Part shown: one piece after another, positions 24,364-36,237 of the stretch | Numbering within the stretch: the stretch's first letter is position 1 | How the letters are laid out: every line of letters starts with the position of its first letter | From: Fulvia fulva | Taxonomy: Eukaryota > Ascomycota > Dothideomycetes > Mycosphaerellales > Mycosphaerellaceae | Reading direction: 5' to 3' | Assembly: GCF_020509005.1 (NCBI RefSeq) | Contig: NC_063014.1 | Location: 2,852,001-2,916,000, forward strand | DNA: 64,000 bases | The notes under the pieces: model-generated | Seen by the model: only the letters and a program-made list of their open reading frames with translations | Told to the model about the DNA's origin: nothing | Databases searched by the model: none | Position numbers and translations under genes: made by a program

Positions 24364-25775
24364 TCACGGGTTCCATGACTGCTGTGAGAACGCAGAAGCA
24401 TTCGAAGGCGTGCGCGACATCAAAGAGGTGCCATGACCAGAGTCCGTAGCTAGTGGCGAACGATGGGCTTGTGTGATGTGCCTTGCGATGTTGTCGGCGC
24501 GAGTATAGCTCTTAGTACAACCGCGGAAAGGGCAGTAGTGGCGACGACCAGTCTCATGCACTGATGCTACGTGTCGTCGTACATCTTTTGGGTGTAAGAA
24601 CCTCCAAGGACATTCGTAACGGCAAGGATATGGTCGGCTTGCCATGTCAATGTGGACGTTGTTCACATGATGCCGACGAATTTCAGTTGGCTGATGCGTC
24701 ATCATCGGAAGTGCAGTTGCTCTTACCTCAGATCTTCCATTTTGGCGAACGTTACGTTGCAGTGCTGATCCTGACATGGAAAGGGCAAGTCCGAATCCCG
24801 TAACGCAAGTCCTGTCCGTCGACGTTGCGAGAACGAAGAGGTGGTCGACGTGGCGCCTGGCGACATAGGTATGGTTGATGACGCCAGTGCCCCATTGTCG
24901 TGCACCGATCGCCGGTGACCACCTCGTTCGGTGCCATTGACTAGGCCCTCGACGCTTCTAGGATCGTTGGTGTATCCCTGTCGTATCATGCTGTTTAGAT
25001 TTTGCATAGGAGTTTCAAGAAAGGTCTGATTGGGGTTCTGTGGTAGTTGGTGGTGTTGAGCTGGTGAACCGCTATATGGTGACCAAGACGGATTCTGCCA
25101 CAAGCTTGGATCATGGTGATGAGGCGGGTAGCGATTTCGAAATGCTCCAATGCTAGCACTAGCGTCGTGACGAGAGGACTGCGCTGCTTGTAGCGCTCGC
25201 CTATTGCCCTCAGCATGAGGGTAGATCACCCTATGCGGAATTTGATGCATCTGTTCGACTCGCGGCTGGGCAGCTTCGGCATAAGTCACATAGCCAGTTG
25301 CTCTCTGGACTCCCTGCGGTACAGGCACTGCCGACGAGATGTTTTGCTGTGCACACTCATGCTGCCTGACTTGAAGCGGTAGTGCGGGATCATTTTGTGG
25401 CTGCGGTAGCCTTGGTGGAGTGACTGGCAGAGGCACCATTGATGGGTTCCCACCTTGGGCTACAACTTGTGCCCAGGTTCTGGGTGACGGCGATCTCTCT
25501 TGAACATAATGACTCTGACGTCGTTGCTGTGGCGGCGGTGACGGCGATAAGAGACGTAGGTCGATGGTGGAACATTGGAAGCATTCGGCCAGCGGGAAGG
25601 CCGCGTTTGGACAACCATGGAGATGGAATTGTTGAGGCGCCTGGCAAGTCAGCGTGCGACAGCAGAGGTGGGCAAGAAGACCTACTTGTGAGATGTCTGT
25701 AGCTTGTCCAATGTAAGAGAAAAGACCGGCTTGGTTCATGCTATCGGCAAAGAGTAGTTCATTCTGAAAGTCCAT
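24364..25775 (-). CDS. C2H2 zinc-finger protein, first of three
   Basis: Exon 1 runs 25775-24727, encoding about 350 residues rich in Gln, Pro and Ser, then the start of finger 1 (CQDQHCNVTFAKMEDL). Exon 2 supplies fingers 2 and 3: CRYECPWRFLHPKDVRRHVASVH and CPFRGCTKSYTRADNIARH. The intron donor is GTAAGA at 24726. The exon that would complete finger 1 (HHVNNVH) requires a 50-nt intron ending at 24677, where the bases read CG rather than AG. The next AG, at 24638, gives an in-frame 89-nt intron but removes both finger-1 histidines. ATG 25775 was chosen because the longer frame starts at TTG. Probable DNA-binding regulator; targets unknown. Confidence 0.7.
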
Positions 25776-27940
25776 GGTGGAAGCGTGGAGATGCCACCTT
25801 GGCCTCGCCGATGTCGATGGGATTCCGCCAGTTAAGTACAGTCTCAGGAACGTCGCCGCCCTCCAGATCGCAGTCCCAGAAAGGCAAGTGTCCTGCCGCC
25901 CGTCCTGGCGGCGCTGGAGGTGCCTTCGCGGCAGCAATGCCGGGGGAAGTAGTGCCGGCAGTCGAGGTTAATAGACACCTGGAGCAAACGAAACAAAACG
26001 TAGATCTCTTACGTGTACCACCAAACACAAGTGATATCCTAGTAGGATGACTCTACTCGAGCATTCGCACTGCACACTGCGCAGCTAGAGCCGGGAGGCC
26101 GCATCATGTCCTCGGTCCCGTTACTAGCCGTGGCATTGATACCACGGCGGTAGAAAGTCGCCGTGCTCATGATAAGCCCGGCCAGGTGCGAGATGAGTCG
26201 TGAAAGAACACAACGCCGTGCTAAGCTCATGGCCGGTGAGCAAGAACGCAAGCAAGTTTGCAAACGATGAAAAGAGAGGCGGTAGATAGAGTGGAGCGTG
26301 ATCGGCGAGACGTCAGACTGCATTCACCTGCAGTGCGGAGGGCTCTTGGGTAGCTCTAGACCAGTAGGAGGGATGGTAATCGTTTTCACGGGCTGGTTGG
26401 CCAAGCAATGCCGGCATGCAGTCTCCGCCTGGCGAACGTGTTCATCGCCGCGACCGGGATGGCCGGCGCATGCACTGTGCTGCTATGCTGTGCAGTATGC
26501 AGCGGATTCGGTGGGCGCTCTGGAGGTGCGGTTGCAGGAAGCATGACCACTGCAGGTGGGTTCAAAATGGAGTGGGGTGTACGCCTCGGCTCGGCGGAAG
26601 TCAATCTGCTGGAGCCATTTGCTCGGGACAACGACCTTTGGAGGTGCACAGCCACTTTGTTTGCTACCCACCACCACCACCACCACAGCACTCTGATGCC
26701 CACCGACTCGCATTGGCAGACTGGGCGTTGGCGGTGCATACGTCGACTATGCTTCGTCTTACGAGCTTGGAAATGCTTGCATGGAGCGCAGTTGATCTGC
26801 CCACCGCCCGCCCGAAGGGCGTAACCACTGCTTGGAGATAATCCTCATAGGGCGAACCCCAGCCTCATCGGGCGAAACGCGATGTACAGTACCTCTCGAC
26901 AGCTGTCGGCACCAGGCAGCTCCCAGCGCGGTCTACTCGCGAGCTGGCGTGCGATGACCTATGTGCGACCCTTGGCGCAGCAAGAGACTGCTTTGGGACT
27001 TGCCAACACGCGCGTTAGGAAGTGACTCAAAGGGTTGGCGTAATTCTGCAATGCGTACTGAGCACTCGCGTACGTTGACACGTTTGCTTCCGCGCGCCTG
27101 AGATGGAGTTGTCACACCTGTCAGAGATGAGACGCCTCGGGCAACACACCACACCGCTGGTGACTGCATGTCGAGTACCGCTGGTGTCGATGCAGCTTCT
27201 GCTTGCGCAACCGCACATTCGAGCTGTATGTCCTGCGTACACTGTTCAGCTGGGCATGCTTTGGTAAGCTTCACCTCGAAGTACTCACGAGCGCGCTGGC
27301 GACCTTTTCCCGCTGGCCAAGCTTGTCTGGCCCACAGCGTCCAATGCAGAAGGCTGACAGGAGCCGCGATAAGAAATGGCATTGTGTAAGTGATGCCACG
27401 CACGAATTCACGAGCCCAACCCCATCGTACACCTCGTACACCAAGGCATTGCCATTATAATACCCTTTCGCGACCCGCGGCCCGTGAAGCCCTTCTGAAC
27501 GAAACTCGATCTAACCTGTATTCGTGCTTCCCCATCGGATCCGTGCCTGTGCGAGCTCGTGGTCTAGCCAGGCTGCCGTACTGGCCGGTGTGCTGGACAC
27601 GTCAGTCACAATGCTAATGAATGGGATGCAGCGCCTGAGGGAGCTCTCTGCTGGGATTGAGAGGCCAAAGAAGGGAGGATATTGATTCAGTCGTAAGCTG
27701 CTACTGCTGCCGCCTCTGTGGACTGCATGGGCCTGGGAACCTCCTTTGCGCCAACGCCGTGTAATGCGGACGTATTCTAAATCGCTCAAATGCCGGCGCA
27801 ACCTTTGCGGAAATTGGGTATCGAACTGAACCAAACCAAGTTGTATGACAAGAACACAATGCAATAATGTGCATACCAGTCCTGTCTCCAAGCATGCCAC
27901 TGTGCCATGCTGTCGTATCGGTCGTGGAATCGTGCCATCG
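25776..27940. other. Long intergenic region between C2H2 genes 1 and 2
   Basis: About 2.2 kb. Several open frames of 80-156 codons occur on both strands, including 26933-27382 on the minus strand, which starts MPFLIAAPVSLLHWTL and could be read as a weak signal peptide. None has domain support. A (CCA)n run lies near 26670. Large upstream regions are common for fungal regulators. Confidence 0.4.
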
Positions 27941-29365
27941 TCATGGGAAAGCAAAAGAAGGATGCGAAGCCTGCTGAGGCGTATCAACTCGATGTTGTGT
28001 CGTGAGATGGCGATCAAGATGGTCCTGGCGTCCAAATCCCTTGCTGAAATACTTACACCCTTGGAAGGTGCAGTAGTACTTCTTCCTGTTGGGATCATGC
28101 TTCGGAGCATGTCGTCCCAGATCCTTTTTATACTGGAAGCGCTTCTCACATATGTTACAGACATGCAGACGACTCATGTAGGGCGCATGGGAACGCAGGT
28201 GGTGGGTGAGTTCTCCTTGCGTTGGAAAGCCAGCTTTGCAATAGCCGCAGACAAAGTTACCCATCATCTCCTCGCGACTTCGCCTCGAACCAGGACGAGT
28301 CGATGACCCTGTAGTCGAGGCAGAGGTCGGCGAGCGATTTGCGGCCATGTCCTCGGGTGGAGCCAGATGGGCCGTGTTAATGCTGAGTCTGGCGTGGCAC
28401 CCAATGGCAGGAGCGCGTCTCGCCCACCCTTGCATGTAACCAACCGCACCATTGACCATACCTGGATGATAGTTTGGACTACTCGTAACATCAAAAGGTA
28501 GTATCTGAGGTATCTGGGGAGAGAGGTAGGGCGCTTCGGGGCAGAAAGGTGTTTCCAGCAATGGCGTTGGCGTCATCATTCCAGCTTCGGATGAGGTCCT
28601 GGGGTACGACTGAAATTCATGATTGACGAATGCCCTCGCTTGTTGCCGATCATCGACGTTGTGCGACTCCTGCACGGTCCATTGCTCTGCTGGCACCGGC
28701 ACTTGGGGTGCGCCTGGGTACCCATATATATTCGAAGAGTCTAGAGACGGGCGCTGATCGCGACTGGGCTGCGAAGGAGGTTGTGCTGCTATGCCGGCGG
28801 CTTGATCAAGTTCGCGAGTGATTGACTGCTGGTATTGAGGTCGAAAAAGTCGGTTCGATGCCGCTGAGATGCGGTGATGTCTTTGATCATTTGGCGCACT
28901 TTGTGAGTACGAAGACCATTCAGGATGGGTCGCAACATCCCGGGACTGGGTCTGCGCTTCCCAGGCATCAGAAAGCTCCAGGTTTGTGAAGGGGAAGTAG
29001 TCTGTCTGCGGGGCCACGGCTGGCGCTTGAACGATGTTCGAATGAGGTTGAGATCGTGGTGGCGACCGTCTTCTGGGTGATGCTGCTAGGGTACTGCTTC
29101 CGTCTCTTGGCGATGAGATCTTTGCTGCTCGGTCAGCATGCATCAAACATTCCCCACCAGCGTGCTGTCTAACCATTGGGTTGATGTTGATGTGGCTGCT
29201 GCCCGCGACTAGGCCTGCCGCGAATTGGCCGCCGACGCTGTCAAAGAGATCCCAACTCCAGTCCATACTGTCGAAGGCGCCGCCATCGGGATTGGCTCTC
29301 GCGCAGGTCGCCAGTGCGACGACTAGTAGAAGAATTGCTGCTGATCTGGTATTGTACGAAATCAT
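27941..29365 (-). CDS. C2H2 zinc-finger protein, second of three
   Basis: Single open frame, 474 residues from ATG 29365. About 360 residues of Ser/Pro/Gln-rich sequence precede three fingers: CGYCKAGFPTQGELTHHLRSH, then CNICEKRFQYKKDLGRH, then CTFQGCKYFSKGFGRQDHL with HLTTQH. The third finger has three extra residues between its second Cys and the core aromatic. The N-terminus from ATG 29365 reads MISYNTRSAAILLLVVALAT, which looks like a secretion signal and is odd for a nuclear protein. The internal ATG at 29266 (MDWSWDLFDSV) gives an N-terminus that better resembles a regulator. Targets unknown. Confidence 0.78.
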   Translation of the reverse strand: MISYNTRSAAILLLVVALATCARANPDGGAFDSMDWSWDLFDSVGGQFAAGLVAGSSHININPMVRQHAGGECLMHADRAAKISSPRDGSSTLAASPRRRSPPRSQPHSNIVQAPAVAPQTDYFPFTNLELSDAWEAQTQSRDVATHPEWSSYSQSAPNDQRHHRISAASNRLFRPQYQQSITRELDQAAGIAAQPPSQPSRDQRPSLDSSNIYGYPGAPQVPVPAEQWTVQESHNVDDRQQARAFVNHEFQSYPRTSSEAGMMTPTPLLETPFCPEAPYLSPQIPQILPFDVTSSPNYHPGMVNGAVGYMQGWARRAPAIGCHARLSINTAHLAPPEDMAANRSPTSASTTGSSTRPGSRRSREEMMGNFVCGYCKAGFPTQGELTHHLRSHAPYMSRLHVCNICEKRFQYKKDLGRHAPKHDPNRKKYYCTFQGCKYFSKGFGRQDHLDRHLTTQHRVDTPQQASHPSFAFP

Positions 29366-30797
29366 CGGCGAGCTTTGCTAAGCGACCGTGGTATCTGTTG
29401 TGAGTAGATGGTAATGTTCCTTGTCCTGTATCCACAGAGAAGAGCAGATGGTATAGGGAAACCATACTTACGTCCGCCCTTCCGTATATGTAGTCCAGGG
29501 CGTTCGCATGTCGATGGAGTGAAGCCGCCCTTAGACGTCAGTGTTGTGCTCTCACGAAGTCGGGACTGCGCCTCGCTAGCCCACCAGCCGCAGCAGAGTT
29601 CACGGTGCGCGACCAGGGTGAAAGGTCTGCAAACGCTAGCGTATCGCCAAGTAGGGCATTTGTAGGCTTCACCATACCGCTAGCATGCATTGTTGACGCC
29701 ATACCGTTGACCGTCGAAGTGGATGGGATTGTGCAAAGAGAAGTGTGGTGTTCTTGTTGAAGTTGCTCTTGAGACAGGCGGTCGAGGAGGTCAAGCTCCT
29801 GACGAATCACATCGAGGCTTGGTCTTGGTGCGGGGATCTTGTGTCTGCCACGCCTACTTCACCCCCGATTTCACGTTTGCTGTTGCACCAACACCGTGGC
29901 TGTAGTCTTACATGCTATACCGGTCACCAACACATCTCGCATTTACAATCATAACATACAATATGGCGGCCGCCTCCGATAAGATTGACTCTGACCCGGA
30001 AGCACGACCCTGGCAGCTCCCGCGATCTGGAATATTGCTTTGGGTCTGCATAAGGCGACCATACTAGGATCAATTCCCCGAATGCTAGAAAGGCACGTTC
30101 ACGAGCAGTAGACACGGTCTGGTATGGCTTGCAGTCGATAGTGCTCCTTCGTGCAGCATCGGAGGCTGTGCAAGTGGGGTCCAAACCGCTCACATCAGCA
30201 AGCTCACGAGAGCTTCGTGCAGCGTTAGCGCAGAGAATGACCGTCTTTGCAAACGCCCGGGTGGACGGGTCACGATTGCCCGGCCCATGCATTGGGTCAT
30301 GTACGCCCCAACCTTCATGTCAGGCTTCCAGCGCTAGAATCGACATAGAAGGTCTGCACAGCGTCTATACAGACATCTGGCAAAGTCGATGGCGTGGAAT
30401 GTGGCAGATACGCTTGCATGCGGATCAGAATGCCGACAATGTGTCCGTGGAGAGCGTGCGCGGGTGGCAAGGCACGTCTTCTCCTGAGAGACCAGCCATC
30501 ATCGCGCTGCAAGATACCTTGGCAGATAGAAGCAGTTGTCACTGCAGAAGAGGCTCAACGAGACGGGACGGTAAGCTTTCGGTCTATGCCTGACATTATC
30601 GCATCTATTTGCACATTGGGTATCGTTCAAGTCAACAAACGCCAATCCTGTATCCCTGCTGGCCCATAGTTCCTCGCGAAGCAGTAACTTCCTCATCCTG
30701 CAATGCACACCCGAGTCATGGGGAACAGTACTCGCCCGCTAAGCCCATGCCAGAAGATGCTCAAACATATCGTCATATACGGATCATCCCCTCGGAA
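29366..30797. other. Intergenic region between C2H2 genes 2 and 3
   Basis: About 1.4 kb, presumed promoter of the second C2H2 gene and 3' flank of the third. A 154-codon plus-strand frame (30129-30593) has no recognisable features. Confidence 0.4.
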
Positions 30798-32072
30798 TCA
30801 TCGTCCAGCTTCTGAACCATGCCGCGATCTTGCTGGAAATACATATCCATGGATCTTCTCCATGTGTCGTTTCCAGTGGTCTCGCCGTGCCCAGCCTTTG
30901 TCGAAGAATCTGCAACCGCGAACATCACATTTGTGCTGGCCTCCCCCTCGCGAGTTATGGATCTGACTCGCGAGATGACGAGATAAGTCCTTTGGGAATT
31001 GAAAGCTTTTCTGGCATTGGTCGCAGATGTGCGCTCCTTCTTTGTGGTATCTTTCGTGATGTTGTAGGTCTTGTTTGGTCGTGCACTCCTTCTCACAGCC
31101 TTCATATTGACACCTGTAGACTGCCACCGAGGGAGGTGCACTTCTGGGGTATGTCTGTACCGTCTGCCTTGGCTGTGCCTGTGGTGCTGATTGCACCTCC
31201 CTCATCTGATTCGTAACGTTCGTGTTCTGAAAAGCCCATCGTTGGATATCAAAGCGCTGATCAGACTGCTCAAGGAATTGCTCGGTCATGAGATGTGCCA
31301 TGCCATATCCTACGGCGCTGTTCGCTCTCCCTCGCCGCATTGGTGGCTGTCTTGTAGGTGTGCTCGGGGCATCGAAGTAATCTTGCTGCGTGGATGTACA
31401 AGATATCGGCGTTCTATAGGCATCGTATGGGCTCAGGGTATCGCGATACACCATCAAGGGAGGCTGGCTGGTATTGAGATTAAGATGCGGTGAATGCTGC
31501 AGTCTTGACTGCGGTAATGCGATCTGTGGCAACGCATTATCGCCTTGCGGTATTGAGCGAGGTGAGCATGAGGCTGGCGGAGTTGCCAACATTTGCTGCT
31601 GTAGATGAGAAGGCAGTGGGGTCGTTGGCAGCCAGTCCACCCCATCCTGATAATGCAGCTGAGGCTCCAGGTCACGGTATGAATGATCCGGCGCCATGAC
31701 ACTTTGATCAGCGAGGTTTGGACTATGCGTGTGGCCTTGCACATCCATGTGTTCCTCCATGTCCCGAGATAGGTTGTCCGAAGTCATGCGTTGTTGACCA
31801 CCGAGAGTTGCACTCGGCATATGGTTTTGCAGAACCATGCGACCGTCCCCGGGTCCAAGCTCAAGCTCGGATATCCAGGGGATGCCAGCTTCCAGATCGA
31901 TAGATAACTCGCCCGCGAAGTCATCTTGGGACTGGTACGAGGCATCGAATTGCGATTCACCCTCGAATTGAGCTCCTGTCTCCGGCAATAGGACTCCTTC
32001 TGTGTTGCGTAGTCTTGGATCGAGATATTGGTACTTTTCGTCCTTCCTCTGCTGGAAGTTCATCGCATCCAT
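30798..32072 (-). CDS. C2H2 zinc-finger protein, third of three
   Basis: Single exon, 424 residues from ATG 32072. The first 300 residues are Gln/Pro/Ser-rich. Three fingers follow: CQYEGCEKECTTKQDLQHH with RYH, CDQCQKSFQFPKDLSRH, and CDVRGCRFFDKGWARRDHW with RHMEKIH. The last finger has the same three-residue insertion before the aromatic as the second gene's, so these two are closest relatives. A short basic tail follows (RSRHGSEAGR). Same strand and order as the two C2H2 genes before it. Likely nuclear regulator; targets unknown. Confidence 0.82.
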   Translation of the reverse strand: MDAMNFQQRKDEKYQYLDPRLRNTEGVLLPETGAQFEGESQFDASYQSQDDFAGELSIDLEAGIPWISELELGPGDGRMVLQNHMPSATLGGQQRMTSDNLSRDMEEHMDVQGHTHSPNLADQSVMAPDHSYRDLEPQLHYQDGVDWLPTTPLPSHLQQQMLATPPASCSPRSIPQGDNALPQIALPQSRLQHSPHLNLNTSQPPLMVYRDTLSPYDAYRTPISCTSTQQDYFDAPSTPTRQPPMRRGRANSAVGYGMAHLMTEQFLEQSDQRFDIQRWAFQNTNVTNQMREVQSAPQAQPRQTVQTYPRSAPPSVAVYRCQYEGCEKECTTKQDLQHHERYHKEGAHICDQCQKSFQFPKDLSRHLASQIHNSRGGGQHKCDVRGCRFFDKGWARRDHWKRHMEKIHGYVFPARSRHGSEAGR

Positions 32073-34236
32073 AATGGAGCAACCGCTGGCGGTTGTGATA
32101 GGAGTCGGTCAAGTCGTGTGGTGAGGTCGAGGTCGTCGATGTTACGAAGTGTATCTTTGAAGCAACGCAGATAGCGTTTAGAAGGTCTTGGACATGGAGA
32201 AATTGTCGGCAGTCAGCAGTTCGCAAACAGCTCGATGAATAGTATGAGAAGGCAGAAGGCGGGCGTTGTTTCGTGTTGGGATTCGAGTGCTTTTAGTTAA
32301 CAAGGCGGCCTCGCGACGCCAAAATGCCATAACATGACGATGATGGAGCTGCTCCAAGGTTGTCCCAATGCAGCCGGGCTGTGCATTGCAGCAGCAACAG
32401 AAATACATCCCCGAGAAATAGAAACATCACAAACGAGTACCCCATGCAACACCTCCACCGGTGAAGATGGCAGCGGTAAAAGATGGAGTGTAGCAAGATG
32501 AAACAACAATGAGGTGAACGTGCACATACCTGCTGTCCTGCCCTGCCGATCACCCTGCCGTGATGTTCCGATGTCACTCTTCGGGTTGTTTGTCGACCGC
32601 CACGCGGGGCAGACAGCTCTTGACGAGCGACAGGAACAGTGAGCGGTGCTGCTTCACCGCATGATGCTCGACTTGCCTATCGTCTTCGGTAGCGACCGCA
32701 CTCCGCTAACGAAGGTACTTCTGTCTGGCATCCCAGCCTTTGCTGCATGCGCGGTGGAGGCTGATCTTGAGCTCTGCCATGCGCTTGCTGACGCACGTAG
32801 CCCGTGCCAGCTTCGGGCCACAAAGTCGAAACACAACCGCAGCATACAGCTGGCTCCGCCGCGATGCAAAGCTCGAAATGGGACACCAGGATGCACGATC
32901 GCTCAGACAAGCCCGTCAGCCCGATAGCGCGGCATGGTTGTGCAAACAGAATGCCAGCACAAATCCGCAAGAGATGACCAGGGCTTTTGGTCTTGGCAGA
33001 AGTTCGTGGGATGTCGTCTTCGCTTAGCAGGAGGACTGGGGCCGACATCAGTCACCGCGCGCCGGCTAGCCCAGGCAGGTATCGTGTCTTGAATGCGATT
33101 GCAATGCTGGTCCTCCAAGTGTCAATGTCCCGGCTTCTTCATCCTAGTCGCTGTTCCTCTTAAGTAGGACCTCGACTTTACCATGTTTCGCGAATCCAAT
33201 ACGTCTATGAGCTGCCTGATGGCGGGCCATGGGCCCATACGATCCATGTTGGCTAACCGTGACCGCACGGACTGGATAACGCGACATCAGGTACTTCAAC
33301 AGCAACTGTGCCTCTCAAGGTCATGTTCAGCACAGCCCGACAGGATTATTGCCTGGTCTGGATCTCGTCGAAACGTCCAGTAGCTTTCGGATATGTTTGG
33401 TCCCGGTCCCAAGGACAGACATGGGAGACGGAATCACTCCAAAGTCTGCGTTCGCTGAGTCTGATTAGGGCCAGTCTTGAATGACGCCCAACCAGAGCCA
33501 AGATGACTGCGACACTTTTGCGGCCGCGTGCGGACTCGACAGACTCGCTGGACTGCTTGTGTTGACTTGTGCTAGAACTCCGATGGAACCGAGTCAAGTG
33601 TCCGTCATCTCAGCGAGGTCGTTAATGTTCGAGGGTCCCTAGGGCGAGGCGTATATGGGGTCCAGTCTCGCAGCGGGAAGTACTCGTGACGGTCTTTGTT
33701 CGTCATCTGTGCTGATTGATCTGCCTGTAGAGCCGTTCCGGAATCAGATGTTCGATACCGGCCTTGTAGTATGATAAGGAGAGGCTTTCGATTGATCGTA
33801 GACGTCGTCACATGAAGGTGAGTCTGCGAAGGGATGCGTCGACATACGTGGCCGCCGTCTATTGCACAGCCCCCTTCGTGCCGCGAACCAATGTGAAGTA
33901 CCCGAAGCTGCAAGCTACACGGCATCTAGCGTAGCACAATCAACCAGTCATCACCGGAACGCGAGAAGGTTAGGTGTTTTGGCATGTTGATTGAGGTATG
34001 CGATGTCTGGTCGGGTCGAACGAGTGAAGTGTGAGAAAGAAAGTGCGGTGACACAGGCCATAGCGGCGGCACTTACCCGGCGGTAGGGATGACAACGGCC
34101 CCCGGGCCCCGGCATAGTGAAAAGCATACCATGTTCAGGAAAGCATGTTGGGGATGACAAGTTGGGTAAAGATATGTTTCTCCATGACCAGTTTCAAGCT
34201 GTGCGACCAACAATCGCCTTGCCAAGGCTGATACGC
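32073..34236. other. Long intergenic region, nothing recognised
   Basis: About 2.2 kb between the third C2H2 gene and the permease 3' end. Only short frames without domains on either strand, and no sign of RIP or of known transposon ends. Confidence 0.45.
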
Positions 34237-35965
34237 CTACCATATCTTATCCCAGAACCGACCCAAAGCTGTGGCAGCCCTCTCTTCGCCTTCGACTTTC
34301 CAGATGGAGCATTCTGCGTCAACCTCGGCCTTCCCACTCCAGAGGTCTGCTTCTGACGGCTTCACGAACTTCGATCGCTTCAGAATCTTCCACAGCAGGA
34401 AGACAGCTCCTGCGAATGCAATTCCGAAGTACGATGTGATGAAGCCTTGAATATTGAATGGTACGAAAACGTCGAAGCCGATGAAGAAGAGCACCACCAG
34501 GCCAGTAACAACACCGACATATGCAGCATGGGGCATCAACGGGCCGTTCCAGTGCAGTCGATCTCGAGAGACTCCCTGTGCCTTCAAGGCCCTATCCCAG
34601 CCAATCCATGTCACCTGGAAAGCCGTGTATGAGAGAACGAAGCCGCAGGTAGCGAGGTCCACGAACCAGCCGAAGACTGTGGCAGCAGAATTGGACGAGG
34701 TCAGGAATGTGATGCATCCAATCAATGCCACGGTAAGCACGGCATATATTGGCGTTCCAGCCTTGGTGCACTTCAAGAAGAATCGAGGCGCTTGTCCGTC
34801 TAGTGCCAGAGAGTATAGCGTTCGCGATGCGCTGTATAGGTATGCATTGCCGCAGGACCAGCCACTAATCAGGATCAGAACGTTGACCAAGCCAGCCAGA
34901 CCACTGATGCCCAGATTTGTGATACCGATGACCCAAGGCGATGCAGCAAAGCCACTTGAGCCATTGTCGATGGCACCGAGAAGACGCGAGTCTTTGCTGG
35001 AACAAATGATCCCGACACCAAGAACGCCAAAGCCATAGAAGCCCACAATACGGTAGAACACCATTCGCGCCACTCGAGGGATGTTCCGACGAGGATCTTT
35101 GATCTCGCCGGCAGCTAAAGCGATCATGTCAGCGCCTGAGACAGAGAATGCTGCATAGAGCATGACACTTCAGAAGCCCAGGAACCTGCCAGTCACTCCA
35201 TCGGTGTAGTATCCATGCATAGCATTACCATCCGTCCAATTTCGAAAGCCATACGCATCGTGCTTCGGATTACCACCGACCATCGTGACGAAGGTGAGGA
35301 GACAAAGCCCAATGATGAGCAGGAGTTTGGTACACCCAAAGATGAACTCGCTCTCGCCATACCACTTTGACAAATTAGCACACCGAGGATACTTGCCAGG
35401 GGGAGACTTCACTCACCTTGACCGCAAACACATTCAGCCCCAAACACACCACAATCACAACCGCCACCCACACGGCACTATTCACCCCCAAATCCCAATA
35501 CTCCATGACCGTCGCCACCGCACAAATCTCCGCACACCAAAGCATACTACTAGCATAGAAATACGTCCACCCCAACGCAAACCCGAAAGCTGGATCAACA
35601 AACCTACTCGCGAATTCATAGATACTGCCCCGTATTGGTAGATGCGTCGCCATCTCTGCTACACGCATGTTGCAGGGCCACATGAAGAGCGTCGGGTAGA
35701 TGATGTAAGCCAATAGGCAGGAGAGCGAACCCGCGGTGGAGAGAGAGGCGCCGATCCCGACGAAGAGGCCGGTTCCTATGCTGCCGGCGATGGCCATGAG
35801 TTGGACGTGGCGGTTTGCGAGGCCGCGATGGGTACGGCCATATTTGGCTGTGAGGTCATCGGGGGAAGAGAGCCTGGTGGTCCTGTCGAGCTGGGAGGGT
35901 GAGTCTGGGTGTATGGAAGTGATTGGCACTTTGGCAATCTCTGTGTCGATGTCTGGGACGTCCAT
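34237..35965 (-). pseudogene. Amino acid permease (APC/YAT type) with an in-frame stop
   Basis: Exon 1 is 35965-35417 and exon 2 is 35364-34237, with a 52-nt intron (GTGAGT..AAAG). The protein shows the yeast-type permease pattern: HVQLMAIAGSIGTGLFVGIG in TM1, RGSIYEFASRFVDPAFGFALG, then KLLLIIGLCLLTFVTMVGG, and later ASRTLYSLALDGQAPRFF and a charged C-terminus. At 35170-35172 the frame meets TGA between RFLGF and SVMLYAAFSVSGAD, where a Trp is usual in this family. The same frame continues open for 308 codons. So it is either a recent nonsense allele, a sequencing error, or read through; the UGA CUA readthrough context is absent (TGA AGT here). It would import amino acids at the plasma membrane. 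Confidence 0.8.
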
Positions 35966-36237
35966 GGTTGATGGAGGGAGAGTCGGTCTGTAACGTAGAG
36001 ACCTGTCGGAATCGTGGACATGATGTACAAGCCTCACAGACGCCTACCACTTCCTGTCTGAGTGTAGGAGCATCGCCCTAATCATGGCCAAGCCTTTCTT
36101 ATCTACAAGCCTGGCTGCTGTACTCCTGCTTGTCGGTACTGAGTTTAGCCGGGGTCGAGAACACACATCGTACCTCTTTGCCCTATCTATCTCTTGGTGG
36201 CTAGGCGAGCTGAATATGTTCAATAGAACGTGCTACA

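Noticed and set aside
26933..27382. Possible small secreted protein on the minus strand
   Set aside because: The N-terminus is only weakly signal-like with an early Arg and several Trp, there is no known domain, and other random frames of this size lie nearby.
30129..30593. 154-codon plus-strand frame between C2H2 genes
   Set aside because: No recognisable features; frame starts at ATG but has no homologous motif and sits in a likely promoter.
35170..35172. Programmed stop-codon readthrough of the permease TGA
   Set aside because: The known efficient context TGA CTA is absent; the next codon is AGT.
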